From Roseiarcus sp963842835 (GTDB lineage: Bacteria > Pseudomonadota > Alphaproteobacteria > Rhizobiales > Beijerinckiaceae), in the NCBI GenBank assembly GCA_963842835.1, contig CAWJIB010000005.1:241314-305313 (forward strand): 64,000 nt of DNA. Reading direction: 5' to 3'. The notes below the pieces were generated by a model, which was not told the origin of the DNA, did no database searches, and saw nothing but the letters and a program-made list of their open reading frames with translations. The first letter of the stretch is position 1, and every line of letters begins with the position of its first letter. Position numbers and translations under genes: made by a program. Positions 24,197-32,670 of the stretch are shown here, in pieces.

Positions 24197-25270
24197 ATGG
24201 CGATCGAGGACACGACGACGACGGACGTTCGGCTCGCGGACGCCAAGACGGCCACTCCCGAGGCGGCCGAAGCGAAGGAAGTCGCCGCGCCGAAGACCGC
24301 GCCGTCCCAGCCGAGCGGCGCGGCGCGGGCGAGGGCCTTCTCCGACGCCGCCGTCGAGCCGGCGTTCGTTCCGAAAAAATCGGCCAAGGCGCTCAAGGCC
24401 GAGACGCTTTCGCGGCGCGATCCCGACGCGATCCGACGCGCCTTCGAGACCGGCGACTATCCCTATAAGTCCAAGGTCACGGAGAAGGCGTATCTCGAAC
24501 GCATGCTGCCTCTGCAGGCCGAACTTCTGAAGGCGCAGAACTGGATCAAGCAAACCGGCGAGAAGATCGTCGTCTTGTTCGAGGGGCGCGACGCCGCCGG
24601 CAAAGGCGGCACGATCAAGCGCTTCATGGAGCATCTCAATCCGCGCGGCGCGCGCATCGTCGCGCTGGAGAAGCCGAGCGAGCGGGAGCGTTCGCAATGG
24701 TACTTTCAGCGCTATATCGCGCACCTGCCGTCGGCCGGCGAAATGGTGTTCTTCGACCGCTCCTGGTACAACCGCGCCGGCGTCGAGCGGGTCATGGGCT
24801 TCTGCACGCCGAACGAATATCTCGAATTCATGCGCCAGTGCCCGGAAGTGGAGCGCATGCTCGTGCGCTCGGGCGTGCGGCTCTATAAATATTGGTTCTC
24901 GGTGACGCGCGACGAGCAGAAGCGCCGCTTCGCCGCGCGCGAGACCGATCCGCTCAAGCAGTGGAAGCTTTCGCCGATCGACAAGGCCTCGCTCGACAAG
25001 TGGGACGACTACACCGAGGCCAAGGAGGCGATGTTCTTCAACACCGACACCGCCGACGCGCCCTGGACCATCATCAAGTCGGACGACAAGAAGCGCGCGC
25101 GGCTCAACTGCATGCTGCACTTCCTTTCCAGCATTCCCTACGACAACAGGGATCACCGCGTCGTCGTCGGCCCGGACCCGCTGATCGTCGGCTCGTCGTC
25201 GCTGGTGATCGGCGGGCACCAGCACATCCTCGACGCGGCGGTGCATCCGGCGAGTCGGCGCAAGGGGTAG
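24197..25270 (+). CDS. ppk2: Polyphosphate kinase 2
   Basis: PPK2 enzymes transfer phosphate between polyphosphate and nucleotides, most often making GTP or ATP from polyphosphate. The core runs from about residue 85 to 340: Walker A in Glu-Gly-Arg-Asp-Ala-Ala-Gly-Lys-Gly-Gly-Thr-Ile-Lys, then Ser-Glu-Arg-Glu-Arg-Ser-Gln-Trp-Tyr-Phe-Gln-Arg-Tyr, Walker B Phe-Phe-Asp-Arg-Ser-Trp-Tyr-Asn-Arg-Ala-Gly, and the lid Arg-Asp-Glu-Gln-Lys-Arg-Arg-Phe. The first 70 residues are a low-complexity Ala/Glu/Lys-rich extension absent from shorter PPK2s. Whether it is subclass I, II or III cannot be settled by eye; the Glu before Gly-Arg-Asp favours class I. Confidence 0.93.
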   Translation: MAIEDTTTTDVRLADAKTATPEAAEAKEVAAPKTAPSQPSGAARARAFSDAAVEPAFVPKKSAKALKAETLSRRDPDAIRRAFETGDYPYKSKVTEKAYLERMLPLQAELLKAQNWIKQTGEKIVVLFEGRDAAGKGGTIKRFMEHLNPRGARIVALEKPSERERSQWYFQRYIAHLPSAGEMVFFDRSWYNRAGVERVMGFCTPNEYLEFMRQCPEVERMLVRSGVRLYKYWFSVTRDEQKRRFAARETDPLKQWKLSPIDKASLDKWDDYTEAKEAMFFNTDTADAPWTIIKSDDKKRARLNCMLHFLSSIPYDNRDHRVVVGPDPLIVGSSSLVIGGHQHILDAAVHPASRRKG

Positions 25271-25298
25271 TCTCTTTCTCTCTTCGGGCGAAGCGCCT

Positions 25299-25604
25299 TC
25301 ATTCCTCCGGCTCGGTTGTGAAGGTCAGCGGATGGCCGTTGGCGCGCCCCATGTCGGTCGCGCGCGTCGCCTTGGTCTCGGCGATGTCGCGTTCGAACAC
25401 CGCGACGACGCAGACGCCGAGACGGTGCGCGGTCATCATCACGCGATAGGCCTGGTCCTCGCTCAGACGGAACTCCGCCTTCAGCACCATGACGACGAAT
25501 TCGCGCGGCGTGTAATCGTCGTTGAGCAGGATGACCTTGTGCAGCCGTGGCCGCTCGGTCTTGGCGCGGGTCTTGACGCGCGGCTTGGCGCCGATTTCGC
25601 TCAT
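25299..25604 (-). CDS. clpS: ATP-dependent Clp protease adaptor ClpS
   Basis: ClpS delivers N-degron substrates to ClpA. The 101-residue protein contains the diagnostic Leu-Leu-Asn-Asp-Asp-Tyr-Thr-Pro stretch near residue 27, then Phe-Val-x-x-Val-Leu, and the His in Met-Met-x-Ala-His-Arg-x-Gly that binds the N-terminal residue. A GAGGAG site precedes the ATG at 25604; the frame is open 26 codons further up but that part is not conserved. clpA, which often follows, is not here: ppk2 converges on it. Confidence 0.95.
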   Translation of the reverse strand: MSEIGAKPRVKTRAKTERPRLHKVILLNDDYTPREFVVMVLKAEFRLSEDQAYRVMMTAHRLGVCVVAVFERDIAETKATRATDMGRANGHPLTFTTEPEE

Positions 25605-25728
25605 CGCCAACGCTCCTCGCGGATAGTACGCCGGGCTCCGATTCTGCGGACGCGACCAAGGGAACGCCAAATCGCCTAGCAATTTCGAACGATTTCCTTG
25701 GCGAAATTATGAGCTGAGGTCCGGCGGT

Positions 25729-27111
25729 TCACCCCGCCGAGCCGGCTCTTCGCTCCAAGCCTTCGAAAATGCGCCGCGCGACGCCCTCGTAGTCGCCGCC
25801 GAAATGATGGCTGCCCTCGGTGCGGATGATCTCGGCGCCGCTGGCGGCAAGGGATGGGCAATCCGTGTCCGTCTCTTCCGCGCCATAAAAGCACTGGATC
25901 AACGAGCCGGGCATGGCTTGCAGCGGCGGGCCGACGGGCGTCGCTTCGTCGCTCGGCGAGGCGCCGAACCAGCCGGATATCCGGATTTCCCAATCCGCCC
26001 GAGACTCCAGGCCCAGCAGAGACACCTGGACGATGTGACGCTTGATGTGCGCGGGCAGCCGATCGTAGACGGCCGGAATAACATCCGCGCCGAAGGAATA
26101 GCCGACGAGCGCGACCTTATCCGCGCCCCATTTGGACCGGTAGGCCTGGATCACCGCGGCGAGATCCTCAGCGGTCCGCTCGGGCGTCTTCTTGCGCCAG
26201 AAATAGCGCAGGCTGTCCCAACCGACGACCGCGACGCCGTCGTTCTGCAACTGTTCGCCCAGCCTCTTGTCGATGTCGCGCCATCCGCCGTCGCCGGAAA
26301 TGAGAACCACCATCAGCGGCGAAGGATGCGAACTCGGCAGATCGATCAGCGGAACAGCGCCGAGACCTCGCGAATTGGCCGCGTCGAGGCGCGGCTCGAT
26401 CAAGGCGGAGAGCGCCTCGGCGGGAGTTCCGCCGGCGATCGGGGCGACCTCGATGGGCGCGCCCGCTTTTTGGCTGGCTTCGATCGCCGAATGCGTGTCC
26501 GGCGAGGCGGCCGGAGTCAGCCCTACGGACCAAAAGCCGTTCACGTTCGGCGGCGCGCCCGAACACGTCAGCCCGCCGGGCGGCGCGGGGCTCGGATCGA
26601 TCGCCACCGCTCCCGCCAGCGTATTGACCGGGGCGCCGGCGAAGATCGTCTGAGCGAGGGCGCCGCCGGCGCCGAAGCCGGCGAGAATCGGGAAGTGATA
26701 CTCGCCCTCGTCTTGCGCGCGCTGCAATTTTTGGCTCAGGCCCTCGACGTCGCCGACCAATTCGCTGCATGGCCGCACGCCCGGCGCGATGTGAGCGAGA
26801 TAGGAATCCGTATCCACGCCAATCGCCAGCACGCCTGCGTTCGCCAGCGCGCCCAGGGCCGCCTGATCGGACGCGCCCCAGCCGCCACGGTCGGAAAACA
26901 CCACGGCGTAGCCGCGCGCGGCGCCCTGCGGCTGATCGACGTGCGTCGGCCCGAACCGACCGCCGTCGACGAGTTGCGCAGGCGCCGCCACGATCATCCC
27001 GGCCAGGGCGAGAGGCGCCAGAAGAGCGAGCGCCGTCGCCGCTTCGATACGTCTGCGAATCGCCGCGAGAAAGCCGCGCGGCGCGCTGGCGACGAGGAAG
27101 ACCTTACGCAT
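25729..27111 (-). CDS. acvB: AcvB/VirJ family lysyl-phosphatidylglycerol hydrolase-like protein
   Basis: The 460-residue protein starts with a signal or anchor helix (about residues 20-45). Two alpha/beta hydrolase-like halves follow: an N-terminal one with Gly-Phe-Gly-Ala-Gly-Gly and a C-terminal VirJ domain with the nucleophile elbow Gly-Tyr-Ser-Phe-Gly-Ala-Asp, Leu-Ile-Ser-Gly-Asp-Gly-Gly-Trp before it, and a C-terminal Gly-Ser-His-His-Phe-Gly-Gly-Asp-Tyr holding the catalytic His. Agrobacterium AcvB hydrolyses lysyl-PG in the periplasm, and the Rhizobium homologue AtvA is needed for acid tolerance. Its start overlaps mprF by eight bases, the same gene order as lpiA-atvA. The longer upstream frame is just mprF in another phase. 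Confidence 0.92.
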   Translation of the reverse strand: MRKVFLVASAPRGFLAAIRRRIEAATALALLAPLALAGMIVAAPAQLVDGGRFGPTHVDQPQGAARGYAVVFSDRGGWGASDQAALGALANAGVLAIGVDTDSYLAHIAPGVRPCSELVGDVEGLSQKLQRAQDEGEYHFPILAGFGAGGALAQTIFAGAPVNTLAGAVAIDPSPAPPGGLTCSGAPPNVNGFWSVGLTPAASPDTHSAIEASQKAGAPIEVAPIAGGTPAEALSALIEPRLDAANSRGLGAVPLIDLPSSHPSPLMVVLISGDGGWRDIDKRLGEQLQNDGVAVVGWDSLRYFWRKKTPERTAEDLAAVIQAYRSKWGADKVALVGYSFGADVIPAVYDRLPAHIKRHIVQVSLLGLESRADWEIRISGWFGASPSDEATPVGPPLQAMPGSLIQCFYGAEETDTDCPSLAASGAEIIRTEGSHHFGGDYEGVARRIFEGLERRAGSAG

Positions 27112-29791
27112 TTGCGTCTCGCCGGCTCGATCCCGCAAAGCCCCCGCCGATGAGCGCGACCGCGTCGGCGAGCGCCACGAACGGCCCCAGCGCGCCCGAC
27201 GCGGCGAGATAGCGGGGCTCCCAGACAGGATTGAACTTACCCTTGAACGTACGCAGGCCCTGAAAATTATAGAAGCGGTCGCCATGCTTCCAAATTTGCG
27301 CGCCGAGCCAATGCCAGCGCGAGGAAAGCGGCGCGGCGCGCAGCCCGCTGAGCGGGGCGACGCCGAGGCTCAGAACGTCAAAATCGAGCTCGCTCAGCGC
27401 GAGAATGAGCCGCGTGAACAGAAACTCCATCGTGTAAGCGGACGCGTTGCGCGCGTTCCGCATGAGGCCGACCGACGCCTCGCCCTTGACGTCCGTCGTC
27501 ATGACGCTCGCGAAGCCTGTGGGTTCGCCATGCTCGCGAACCAAGCCGACGAACTGCCGCCCGATGAAGCGCGGCTCGAAGGCGGCGACCGAAAAGCCCT
27601 TCTCGTCGCCCGTTCGCGCTTCCAGCCATTCCCCGGAAATCGATTGAAGCGCGTCCATATGGGACGCCAGACGGTCGGGCGGAATCAGTTCGAAAGTGAG
27701 ACCATCGCGCTCGCCGCGCTTCAGAGCGTAGCGCAGGTGAGCCGCGGCGCCGCCGCGCAGGCTGAAGGACTTGAGCGGCACGCGGGCGTCTTCGCCGAGT
27801 TTCATGACGGTCAACCCGGCGTCCAAATAGAACGGCAGACTGTCGGGTCTGATTTGATAGAAGGCCGCGCGCCCGCCGTGCACGTGAGCTTGCCGGATGA
27901 AGCGCTTAATCAGTTCGGCCCATTCGCCGCGTGGGCCGATGGGGTCGTATAAGGCGATCCAACTGCGCCCCCGTTTTCGAAACATCAGAAACGTCAGCCC
28001 CGAACGGGAGAAAAGAAAGCTCTTGTCGCCCATCAGCGCCAGCATCGCGTCGCTACGGTCCTGACCGCGGATGATGTTCGCCGCCAACGCCAGCTCCGAG
28101 TCGTTGGGCGACGGCGCCGTGCCTTTAGGCGCGCGAAGAAGCTCCCGCACGCCGAACCCGAAGGCGAGAACCGACGCGCCAAGCAAAGCGCGCAGAGCGC
28201 GCGGCGCCTGGGCGTCGAATTCAAACTGCCACCAGAGATCGCGCGCCGAGGCGCCGGCATGTTGGAAGGCCAGAAACAGAATTCCGAAAGCGGCCGCGAT
28301 GATGACGCCGACGGCGGTGAACCAGCCTAACGTGAAGGGTTGGTCCAGCATCGACGTCGGGCGATGGAACTGCTGTCGCGTCGCGAAGAGGAGGATGGTC
28401 AGGATCGTCAGGAAACCCGCTTCGCCGAACGCCAGACCCTTGGCGAGCGAAAATCCGAGGCTGACGACGACCAGAACGACCGCGAGCCGCCATGCGCCGT
28501 CGCGCCGATCGAGCAGCCCGCGTGCGACGAAAAGGAGCAGGACACCGATCAGGCTGCCGAGAAAATGCGATGATTCCACCGCCCAGAGCGGCACGTGTTG
28601 GGACAGCGTCGCCAGGCGATGGTCGAATGTCGGCGTGGCCCCGGAAACGAGCAGCATGACCCCCGCCGCAAACGTCATGACGCCAATGAAGGTCGGCGAC
28701 AGTCGGGCGGCCGCTCTGGCCAATCGTTCATCGTGGTTCGGCCGCTGCGCTCGGACGGCGACGCGGACCTCGAAGAACGCGAACAACGCGGCGGAAAGGA
28801 CGAGCGGCAGCGCGTAATAGACGCCGCGATAGACCAGCAGCGCCGCCGCGACGGCGTCCGACGACGCGCTGCCGCGGAAAGCCCACAGCACCACCAATTC
28901 GAAGACGCCGACGCCGCCGGGAATGTGGCTCACGGCGCCGAGCGCCGTCGCGGCCGAGAAAATTGCCGCGAAGCTGAAAAAACCGACCTGCGTCGGCGGC
29001 AAGAGCGCCCAAAGCGCGGTCGCCGCGCCGATCAGCCGGATCGACGTCAACGCGAGTTGCGTCGCCGCGAGCGTCTTCGTCGGCGCGACCAGAGCAAATC
29101 CGCCGATCTGAATTTGTCCCCGCAGGCCGAAAATCAGAAGGCTCGCCGCCGTCGCCAGAGCCGCGGCGGCCATGCCCCTCAGGACTTCGGGAGACCATCC
29201 CAGCAGATCGGCGATCGGCCGCGCCTCGACGAGGCCGGCAAGCCCGCCCGTCCCCGCCAGGCCAAGAACGAAGCCGCCGGCGACGAACAGCAGAAGACGG
29301 GCGATATCGTCGGATTTGATTCCCACCGCGCCATAGATGCGATAGCGCACGGCCGCGCCGGTGAGAGCGCCAAGCCCGGCCGCGTTGCCGAGCGCGGTCC
29401 CGCAAAAGCTCGCAAGCAAGAGCGCGGGGAACGAAGTTCGCGCGCCGATGTAGCGCAAGGCGCTCGCGTCGCGACCGACAAGCGCGGCGAAACTCAAGGC
29501 CGTGGCGCCGATCGACCAGGCGATCGCGATGGCCGGCGTCCGGCGCAGCGCGACGACCATCGCATGATAGTCGAAGGCTTGGACGAGACCGCCGAACGGA
29601 GCGACCATGACGGCGCCGGCGACGAGAATGGCGAGGGAAACCAGGAGCCGATTCACGCGGCTGTTCTGTTGCGGCTCCGTGCTGGATCGAGCGCTCGTCG
29701 GCGCCGATCGCCCCGTAGAGCCCTTGGGGCTCGTCCGCGCCTCGCCGCCGACGCGGCGGTTGGAAATTGCAGCGTCAACGGAAACGCTCAT
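27104..29791 (-). CDS. mprF: Lysyl-phosphatidylglycerol synthase/flippase (MprF/LpiA)
   Basis: MprF makes lysyl-phosphatidylglycerol from PG and Lys-tRNA and flips it, lowering surface negative charge. The 895-residue protein has a long N-terminal membrane half with about 12-14 hydrophobic segments and motifs such as His-Ile-Pro-Gly-Gly-Val-Gly-Val-Phe-Glu. A cytosolic GNAT-like synthase domain follows from about residue 560 (Phe-Leu-Met-Phe-x-Lys-Arg-Gly, Tyr-Asp-Pro-Ile-Gly-Pro). It ends with Asn-Phe-Gln-Gly-Leu-Arg-x-Phe-Lys-x-Lys-Phe-x-Pro-x-Trp. The ATG at 29791 has GGAAGAA nine bases upstream; the frame continues to 29950 but that stretch is unconserved. It is followed by, and overlaps, acvB. 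Related operons respond to acid. Confidence 0.95.
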   Translation of the reverse strand: MSVSVDAAISNRRVGGEARTSPKGSTGRSAPTSARSSTEPQQNSRVNRLLVSLAILVAGAVMVAPFGGLVQAFDYHAMVVALRRTPAIAIAWSIGATALSFAALVGRDASALRYIGARTSFPALLLASFCGTALGNAAGLGALTGAAVRYRIYGAVGIKSDDIARLLLFVAGGFVLGLAGTGGLAGLVEARPIADLLGWSPEVLRGMAAAALATAASLLIFGLRGQIQIGGFALVAPTKTLAATQLALTSIRLIGAATALWALLPPTQVGFFSFAAIFSAATALGAVSHIPGGVGVFELVVLWAFRGSASSDAVAAALLVYRGVYYALPLVLSAALFAFFEVRVAVRAQRPNHDERLARAAARLSPTFIGVMTFAAGVMLLVSGATPTFDHRLATLSQHVPLWAVESSHFLGSLIGVLLLFVARGLLDRRDGAWRLAVVLVVVSLGFSLAKGLAFGEAGFLTILTILLFATRQQFHRPTSMLDQPFTLGWFTAVGVIIAAAFGILFLAFQHAGASARDLWWQFEFDAQAPRALRALLGASVLAFGFGVRELLRAPKGTAPSPNDSELALAANIIRGQDRSDAMLALMGDKSFLFSRSGLTFLMFRKRGRSWIALYDPIGPRGEWAELIKRFIRQAHVHGGRAAFYQIRPDSLPFYLDAGLTVMKLGEDARVPLKSFSLRGGAAAHLRYALKRGERDGLTFELIPPDRLASHMDALQSISGEWLEARTGDEKGFSVAAFEPRFIGRQFVGLVREHGEPTGFASVMTTDVKGEASVGLMRNARNASAYTMEFLFTRLILALSELDFDVLSLGVAPLSGLRAAPLSSRWHWLGAQIWKHGDRFYNFQGLRTFKGKFNPVWEPRYLAASGALGPFVALADAVALIGGGFAGSSRRDANA

Positions 29792-30227
29792 TGCGGCTTC
29801 TTCCCAGTTTCCGCCCCAAGTCCAGCGCGGCGCCAAAATCTCGCGCCCCAAAGGAAATCGGCGCGCCCCTTCCGACCCAGGCCCGCGCATATCCTCATTT
29901 TCCCCAAATGTCGAAGACACGAGGCCGCTCGGGAAGGAGACAATCCGCAATTTCCGCGTTTACGGCGGCCCAACGGCTGAATTGCGCGCGCCGACGCCTG
30001 AGGTAGACGCGATTCGTCACAGAATGGTGGCGGAACCTTGACAGGCGGCCCTTCGGCGCTCGCTGCGCGCGGCAAGCCGGCGCGCGCCGCCCGAGCGGCC
30101 GAGGCGGCCCAACGGACCGCCAATTCGAATTCGCAATCTTGGCGTAACGCGTTAAGAAGGCCGTCGCCGTAACGCTGGAGGCTACCAAGGGAATGCCGGC
30201 ATATTCGGGGAAAGCGCGCCGCAGCGG
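29792..30227. other. Divergent intergenic region mprF / EamA
   Basis: A 436-base spacer that should contain both promoters. Minus-strand frames here overlap each other and lack any family resemblance. I see no RNA gene or strong hairpin. Confidence 0.4.
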
Positions 30228-31109
30228 ATGACGGCGACCGCACGCGCCCACGCCCCGCCCGATCGCATCGGCTGGCTCGCGCTTGTCGGCGGGACGACGA
30301 TCATCGCCTGGTCCGGCGTGCTGGCGCGGTTTCTCGACGTCGGGCCGCTCGCCGGGGCCGCCTGGCGCATGGGGCTCGCCGTTCCCGCCCTCGCGGTCTG
30401 GTCGAAGTTGCTGTCCCGCCGCGACTCGAGACCGGCCGATCCCGCGCGCTTCGCGATCCCCCTGATTCTGGCCGGCCTCGCATTCGCCGCCGACGTCGGG
30501 TCGTTTCACGTCGCGCTGACCGGCACGAAGGTCGCCAACGCCGCCTTCATCGGCAATGTCGCGCCGATTCTAACGGTCATCGGCGGCGCGCTGTTCTTCG
30601 CCGAACGCCCGCCGGCCCGCGCTTGGCCGGCGTTGGCGCTGGCGCTCGCCGGCTCGTGGATCATGGCCGGCATGAGCGCGCCGGGGAAGCTCGGCTTTGG
30701 CGACGCCTTCGCGCTCGGCGCCGCCGTCGCCTATTCCGTTTATCTCCTGATCATCAAGCGCGTGCGAACCGGACTCGACGGCGCGAGCGCCACGCTATGG
30801 TCGGCGGCGGTCTCGGCTGTCGCGTTGACCGTTGCGGCGCTCGTTCACGGCGAGACGATGATCCCGAGCACGGCGCTCGGCTGGACGATCGTCATCCTGC
30901 TCGGCGTCGTCTCGCACGCGATGGGGCAAGGCCTGACCTCCGTGGCGATCGGCCGCGCGCCGGTCGGGCTCGTCGCGCTGGTGATCCTGGCCCAGCCGCC
31001 GTTCTCCGCGCTGTTCGCTTGGGCGACGCTCGGCGAGACGATGACACCCCAGCAAATCCTCGGCGGATCGGTCATCCTCGCCGCGGTGCTGCTGGCGCGG
31101 CCGAGATAG
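30228..31109 (+). CDS. EamA/DMT superfamily transporter
   Basis: A 293-residue protein of ten hydrophobic segments in two EamA repeats (about 15-145 and 160-290). It belongs to the drug/metabolite transporter superfamily, which moves small metabolites across the inner membrane. Landmarks include Ala-Phe-Ala-Ala-Asp-Val-Gly-Ser-Phe-His-Val-Ala-Leu at the end of the third segment. In the second repeat, Leu-Val-Ile-Leu-Ala-Gln-Pro and Ala-Trp-Ala-Thr-Leu-Gly-Glu are the usual proline and acidic residues before the last helix. Substrate unknown. The DUF2277 remnant lies just beyond its stop on the other strand. Confidence 0.9.
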   Translation: MTATARAHAPPDRIGWLALVGGTTIIAWSGVLARFLDVGPLAGAAWRMGLAVPALAVWSKLLSRRDSRPADPARFAIPLILAGLAFAADVGSFHVALTGTKVANAAFIGNVAPILTVIGGALFFAERPPARAWPALALALAGSWIMAGMSAPGKLGFGDAFALGAAVAYSVYLLIIKRVRTGLDGASATLWSAAVSAVALTVAALVHGETMIPSTALGWTIVILLGVVSHAMGQGLTSVAIGRAPVGLVALVILAQPPFSALFAWATLGETMTPQQILGGSVILAAVLLARPR

Positions 31110-31129
31110 GCTGCGATCGCCGGCGGATG

Positions 31130-31266
31130 GACCACGCGGCCTCGTTGGCCTGCGCGGGATGCGCGAAGCCGCTCGGCTTGCGCACGAATTGCAGCGCCGA
31201 CGCGCGGATTTCCGCTTCGCGCGCCGGCCAATCGAAATTGAACAGGGTTCAAATGTTGCGGCGCGT
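31130..31266 (-). pseudogene. DUF2277 pseudogene remnant
   Basis: Read on the minus strand, about 42 residues match the start of DUF2277 proteins: Arg-Asn-Ile, Thr-Leu-Phe-Asn-Phe-Asp, Pro-Ala, Glu-Ile-Arg-Ala-Ser-Ala-Leu-Gln-Phe-Val-Arg-Lys, Ser-Gly-Phe, Ala-Asn-Glu-Ala-Ala. The codon where the family has its start Met is ACG, the following Cys codon is CGC, and the Lys after Arg-Asn-Ile is a TGA stop. The match ends abruptly before the C-terminal helix of the family. Three separate lesions make it a clear pseudogene. The AT-rich island begins immediately on its far side. Confidence 0.75.
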
Positions 31267-31343
31267 TTCAGGCTCCTGCCGTTGCAGGCAAATACGGGTG
31301 CATCACGGTAATCCCCCCGTAATCCCCCTACTGATTCGCTTCG

Positions 31344-32090
31344 TCACTTCGCGATCTGTTTGAGTACGTCTATCGCTGCCGCATAACCGGCCTGTGTGAG
31401 TCGGTAGCCAGTCTGATTGTCGCCGTGCAAATGCTTGCTATTGCGGAGCACTATTAGCTTGTTCTTCACCGACCCAGGGCTCCTGCCTCTTAGGCTGGCC
31501 ATAATGTTTGGGAGCGACACGACCTTCGGATAATGACTGTGGAGCAGAACGAGGAGCTCCGCAGAGACGGAAAGATTGGCGTGAACCAGACGAACCCCGT
31601 CGATTTCTTCCACGAGCGTGCCAACTGGTGTTTGAACCAACTCAATAAGCGCACCTGCCTCTTGCATAGTTATCCCGGAAGCGTTGCGAAGGAATTCCGC
31701 CATAATCCAGGCCGCCCCTTGGTGCGCAAAGCCTAAGTCAATCGTATTCGGATCGACCTCATTTTTATGAGCAATGCTACGCTTATTTCGAAGTGAATAG
31801 ATCGCCCTTGCAATCCGCGCGCCGCAAATTCGCAACCCTTCTGGCAAGGCTTTGAGGTTGTCAACTTTGACGTTCAGGAAATCGTCCACGTTCGGCTTCG
31901 CTTCATACTTTCCAGTCGCCATCTGTTGGAGACACTGGACAAACGTTTCCACAAACTTGCCGGGCGAGGCTCTTTCGAGAGTCCGGGTACCGTAGTCGCT
32001 TCGAATCGTCGCGAAATGCGCCGATAGCTCTCGAGCCAACGACGCGCCTACTTCGCGCTCAAGCGCTTGCGCCAACATCGCCTCATCCAT
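31344..32090 (-). CDS. HEPN-like plus winged-helix-like protein of an accessory two-gene module
   Basis: The 248-residue protein is not a family I can name. A helical N-terminal part (1-135) contains Arg101-Asn-Lys-Arg-Ser-Ile-Ala-His108, an R-N-x5-H pattern that matches the R-x(4-6)-H catalytic motif of HEPN ribonucleases, in the expected setting of a helix followed by a turn. The last 70 residues read like a winged helix (Ile-Met-Ala-Ser-Leu-Arg, Ser-Val-Lys-Asn-Lys-Leu, Tyr-Arg-Leu-Thr-x-Ala-Gly). It overlaps the upstream gene by eight bases. Base composition is clearly lower in GC than the flanking genes. HEPN function is inferred from one short motif; an alternative is a DNA-binding regulator. 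Confidence 0.55.
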   Translation of the reverse strand: MDEAMLAQALEREVGASLARELSAHFATIRSDYGTRTLERASPGKFVETFVQCLQQMATGKYEAKPNVDDFLNVKVDNLKALPEGLRICGARIARAIYSLRNKRSIAHKNEVDPNTIDLGFAHQGAAWIMAEFLRNASGITMQEAGALIELVQTPVGTLVEEIDGVRLVHANLSVSAELLVLLHSHYPKVVSLPNIMASLRGRSPGSVKNKLIVLRNSKHLHGDNQTGYRLTQAGYAAAIDVLKQIAK

Positions 32091-32610
32091 GTATCAAGTT
32101 CTCAACGGCTTTGATGCCCGCGCCCGTGATTTTATAAGTCTTGCGCGCCTGCTGAGACGTGCCGGATTTCTTCAATTGGAGCGCCAGTGCAGGCTTCTGG
32201 GTCTTAAGTGAGTCGATCGCGTTGGTAATGTTTGAAAGGCCATGACCGAGGTGCTTCAACTCGTTGTTAGCGCTTCGACCATCGAAACTTTCGGCCGCCT
32301 GACATACCTGCAGCCAGTAACCCGCCACTAGCGCTTTGTCGGCGGTGCTACTCGGATTAGTCGCGTCAAATAGTTCGGCAAACGTTTGAAATTTCATTCC
32401 TTCGGTTTGTTCCTTCGTGACCTTTACAACCTCTTCTTCACGCTCCCGATCGTCCGTTTTCTGCTTCGCATCGCGCGAGTCTAACAAGATTTCTAAGCGG
32501 GACGCGATGTACGTCACCACACGCACCCGCGCTTCCGGTTTTAGAGGTTCAAGGGCCGCGTGAACGCTTTGCATCGCCGCGAACTCCTCGTCGATCGCTG
32601 CACTAGGCAT
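32083..32610 (-). CDS. Partner protein with C-terminal winged-helix-like domain
   Basis: The 175-residue protein is the first gene of the two-gene unit and overlaps the next by eight bases. An N-terminal helix pair (Pro-Glu-Ala-Arg-Val-Arg-Val-Val-Thr-Tyr-Ile-Ala-Ser-Arg-Leu) resembles short multimerisation segments. A charged Asp/Glu/Lys/Arg linker follows at about 45-70. The C-terminal 90 residues contain Asn-Glu-Leu-Lys-His-Leu-Gly-His-Gly and a wing-like Lys-Thr-Tyr-Lys-Ile-Thr-x-Ala-Gly near the end. It could be the neutralising or sensing half of the module, or its autoregulator. CAGGAGAG lies six bases before the ATG. No known family recognised. Confidence 0.6.
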   Translation of the reverse strand: MPSAAIDEEFAAMQSVHAALEPLKPEARVRVVTYIASRLEILLDSRDAKQKTDDREREEEVVKVTKEQTEGMKFQTFAELFDATNPSSTADKALVAGYWLQVCQAAESFDGRSANNELKHLGHGLSNITNAIDSLKTQKPALALQLKKSGTSQQARKTYKITGAGIKAVENLIHG

Positions 32611-32641
32611 GAAACTCTCCTGAATCGGATAGAATCATTTC

Positions 32642-32670
32642 CATCTAAACGGGCCCGCTTCCGATGTCAA
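32642..32670 (-). promoter_or_regulatory. Predicted sigma-70 promoter of the two-gene module
   Basis: On the minus strand a perfect -35 TTGACA (32670-32665) is separated by 17 bases from a -10-like TAGATG (32647-32642). The 8-base palindrome CGGGCCCG (32650-32657) lies in the spacer and could be an operator for one of the winged-helix-like proteins. The first gene starts about 32 bases downstream. Confidence 0.55.

Noticed and set aside
23995..24396. 133-codon minus-strand frame overlapping ppk2
   Set aside because: It overlaps the well-supported ppk2 start and is Ala/Ser/Pro-rich shadow sequence.
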